This document shows, piece by piece, positions 63,101 to 64,000 of a stretch of 64,000 nt of DNA. The notes below the pieces were generated by a model. It saw only the letters and a program-made list of their open reading frames with translations, had not been told where the DNA came from and did no database searches. Position numbers and translations under genes: made by a program. Location of the stretch: positions 5,103,001 through 5,167,000 of the forward strand of contig JANCRA010000033.1 of assembly GCA_024362935.1 (NCBI GenBank). The letters run 5' to 3'. This DNA is from Setophaga petechia. Its lineage: Eukaryota; Chordata; Aves; Passeriformes; Parulidae. How positions within the stretch are numbered: the first letter of the stretch is position 1; the number at the start of each line of letters is the position of its first letter.

Positions 63101-64000
63101 GTGTGGCTTTGAGGTGCCTTGGAATATCAGTGAGACTACCCCAGAACTCCCTCACCAAAACAACACAGGATGCAAACCTGATTCAGCCAGTTTTCTTCTT
63201 CCCACATGGACCTCCCAGAGCTGGAAAAGTGAAATCAGTGTCTTGAGGGAAGGAATAGAGGAGAAATCTGAGAGTTTGCCATGTGCTGCTTACACGGAAG
63301 GATGGATGAGCAAATGGGCAGAGAAGGTGCTGCTCCAAAAGCAGCTGAGTTTCTCCTGACTCTCTGGAATCTGTTTTTACTCCTTTAGTCTTTTACTCCT
63401 TTAGTCTTTGCACTGTCACACTGGGCAGTAATCAGGATTATATTTTAATGGTATTTATTATATGTTAATGGTATTTTGGTGCTGGATAAAGCTGCCCATC
63501 ATCTAAAGGCACAAATGGATGGAGGGTGGGACACAGAGGGAAATGCCCTCATCTCCATCCTTCCAGGCACTGGGACAGCTGCAAGAGATTGTTACTAAGG
63601 AAACTTGCTGCAAAACCACTAACAGCAACATCAACTCCGTGTGGAGATGTTACTATTTTCAAAGAAATCTGGTTGCTAATTAAAGCAGTGTCAGAATTTC
63701 CTGGCTGGAAGGTCGTTTTATGGAATTCCACAGCAGAACAGCCTGGTCAAAGGTTCAGCTGTACCTGGCATGTTCTCAGAGGTAGGGAAAATAAGGGATC
63801 TGCATGCCTGGAGACAAGTGTGAGCATCAAGGCTGGTGTTTCACCTCTTTTCTCCGTGAGGAAGGGAAGAAAATGTCTGCAGTGGCTGAGAGCATAGAGG
63901 TTTTTATTCATCTGACTGATAATAGGAGCTAAATAAAGGCTTTGGAAAAAAAAAACCATTTCTCTTGCAATATTGGTTGGGCAGAACTGTACTGGAACTA

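Larger units (their letters stand above)
36750..64000 (+). other. LAMA5: LAMA5 intron 2 (partial, runs off the window)
   Basis: More than 27 kb follow the exon-2 donor without a recognisable laminin exon; exon 3 is therefore placed beyond the window. Open frames of up to 203 codons on both strands lack any family motif and change character every few dozen residues. Structures that can be supported are the duplicate splice-region copy at 37693-38067, the 51-bp repeat at 52831-52932, the inverted pair at 53049-53314 and 54355-54617, the 44-bp repeat at 58512-58682, an A run at 49722-49732 and a T run at 60089-60108. The rest holds nothing I can name. A missed small exon cannot be ruled out by eye. 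Confidence 0.7.

Overview
The window looks like vertebrate nuclear DNA, most likely from a songbird (passerine). Three things point that way. Two exons read clearly as the amino-terminal part of a laminin alpha-5 chain, with canonical GT/AG splice sites. Two LTR copies resemble, from memory, the TguLTR5-type endogenous retrovirus LTRs of zebra finch and relatives. Mammalian SINEs are not visible. The species assignment is inference; the vertebrate laminin assignment is solid.

Positions 1 to about 30000 are upstream intergenic sequence with no exon I can support. The stretch holds a truncated LTR with an expanded AT microsatellite (5718-6188), a complex minisatellite (7911-8252), a solo LTR in minus orientation with near-identical 6-bp flanks (10704-11086), and a perfect 28-bp palindrome (11957-11984). 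It also has a G-rich 20/12-bp minisatellite (14158-14852) next to an unrelated 36-bp tandem repeat (15069-15284), a modest CpG-rich patch (28330-28630), and a tandem series of hairpins separated by AT-rich spacers (28690-29430).

About 30190-31300 is a CpG island that carries the LAMA5 promoter, with a 30-bp tandem repeat just upstream of the transcribed region. Exon 1 is coding at 30686-30970: 95 codons with a signal peptide and the start of the LN domain. Intron 1 is 30971-36596. Exon 2 is 36597-36749: 51 codons continuing the LN domain. From 36750 to the window end I see only intron 2; exon 3 was not found by eye and should lie beyond 64000.

Inside the introns the clearest structures are three. 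A ~380-bp segment ending in the exon-2 acceptor region is repeated ~1.5 kb downstream, in intron 2. A ~265-bp inverted repeat pair sits at 53049-53314 and 54355-54617. There are also short tandem repeats of 51 bp and 44 bp. Nearly all open reading frames of 60-230 codons in this window are chance or tandem-repeat frames, not genes. I found no new multi-gene system. The most unusual features are repeat architectures close to the LAMA5 promoter and around the exon-2 splice acceptor.
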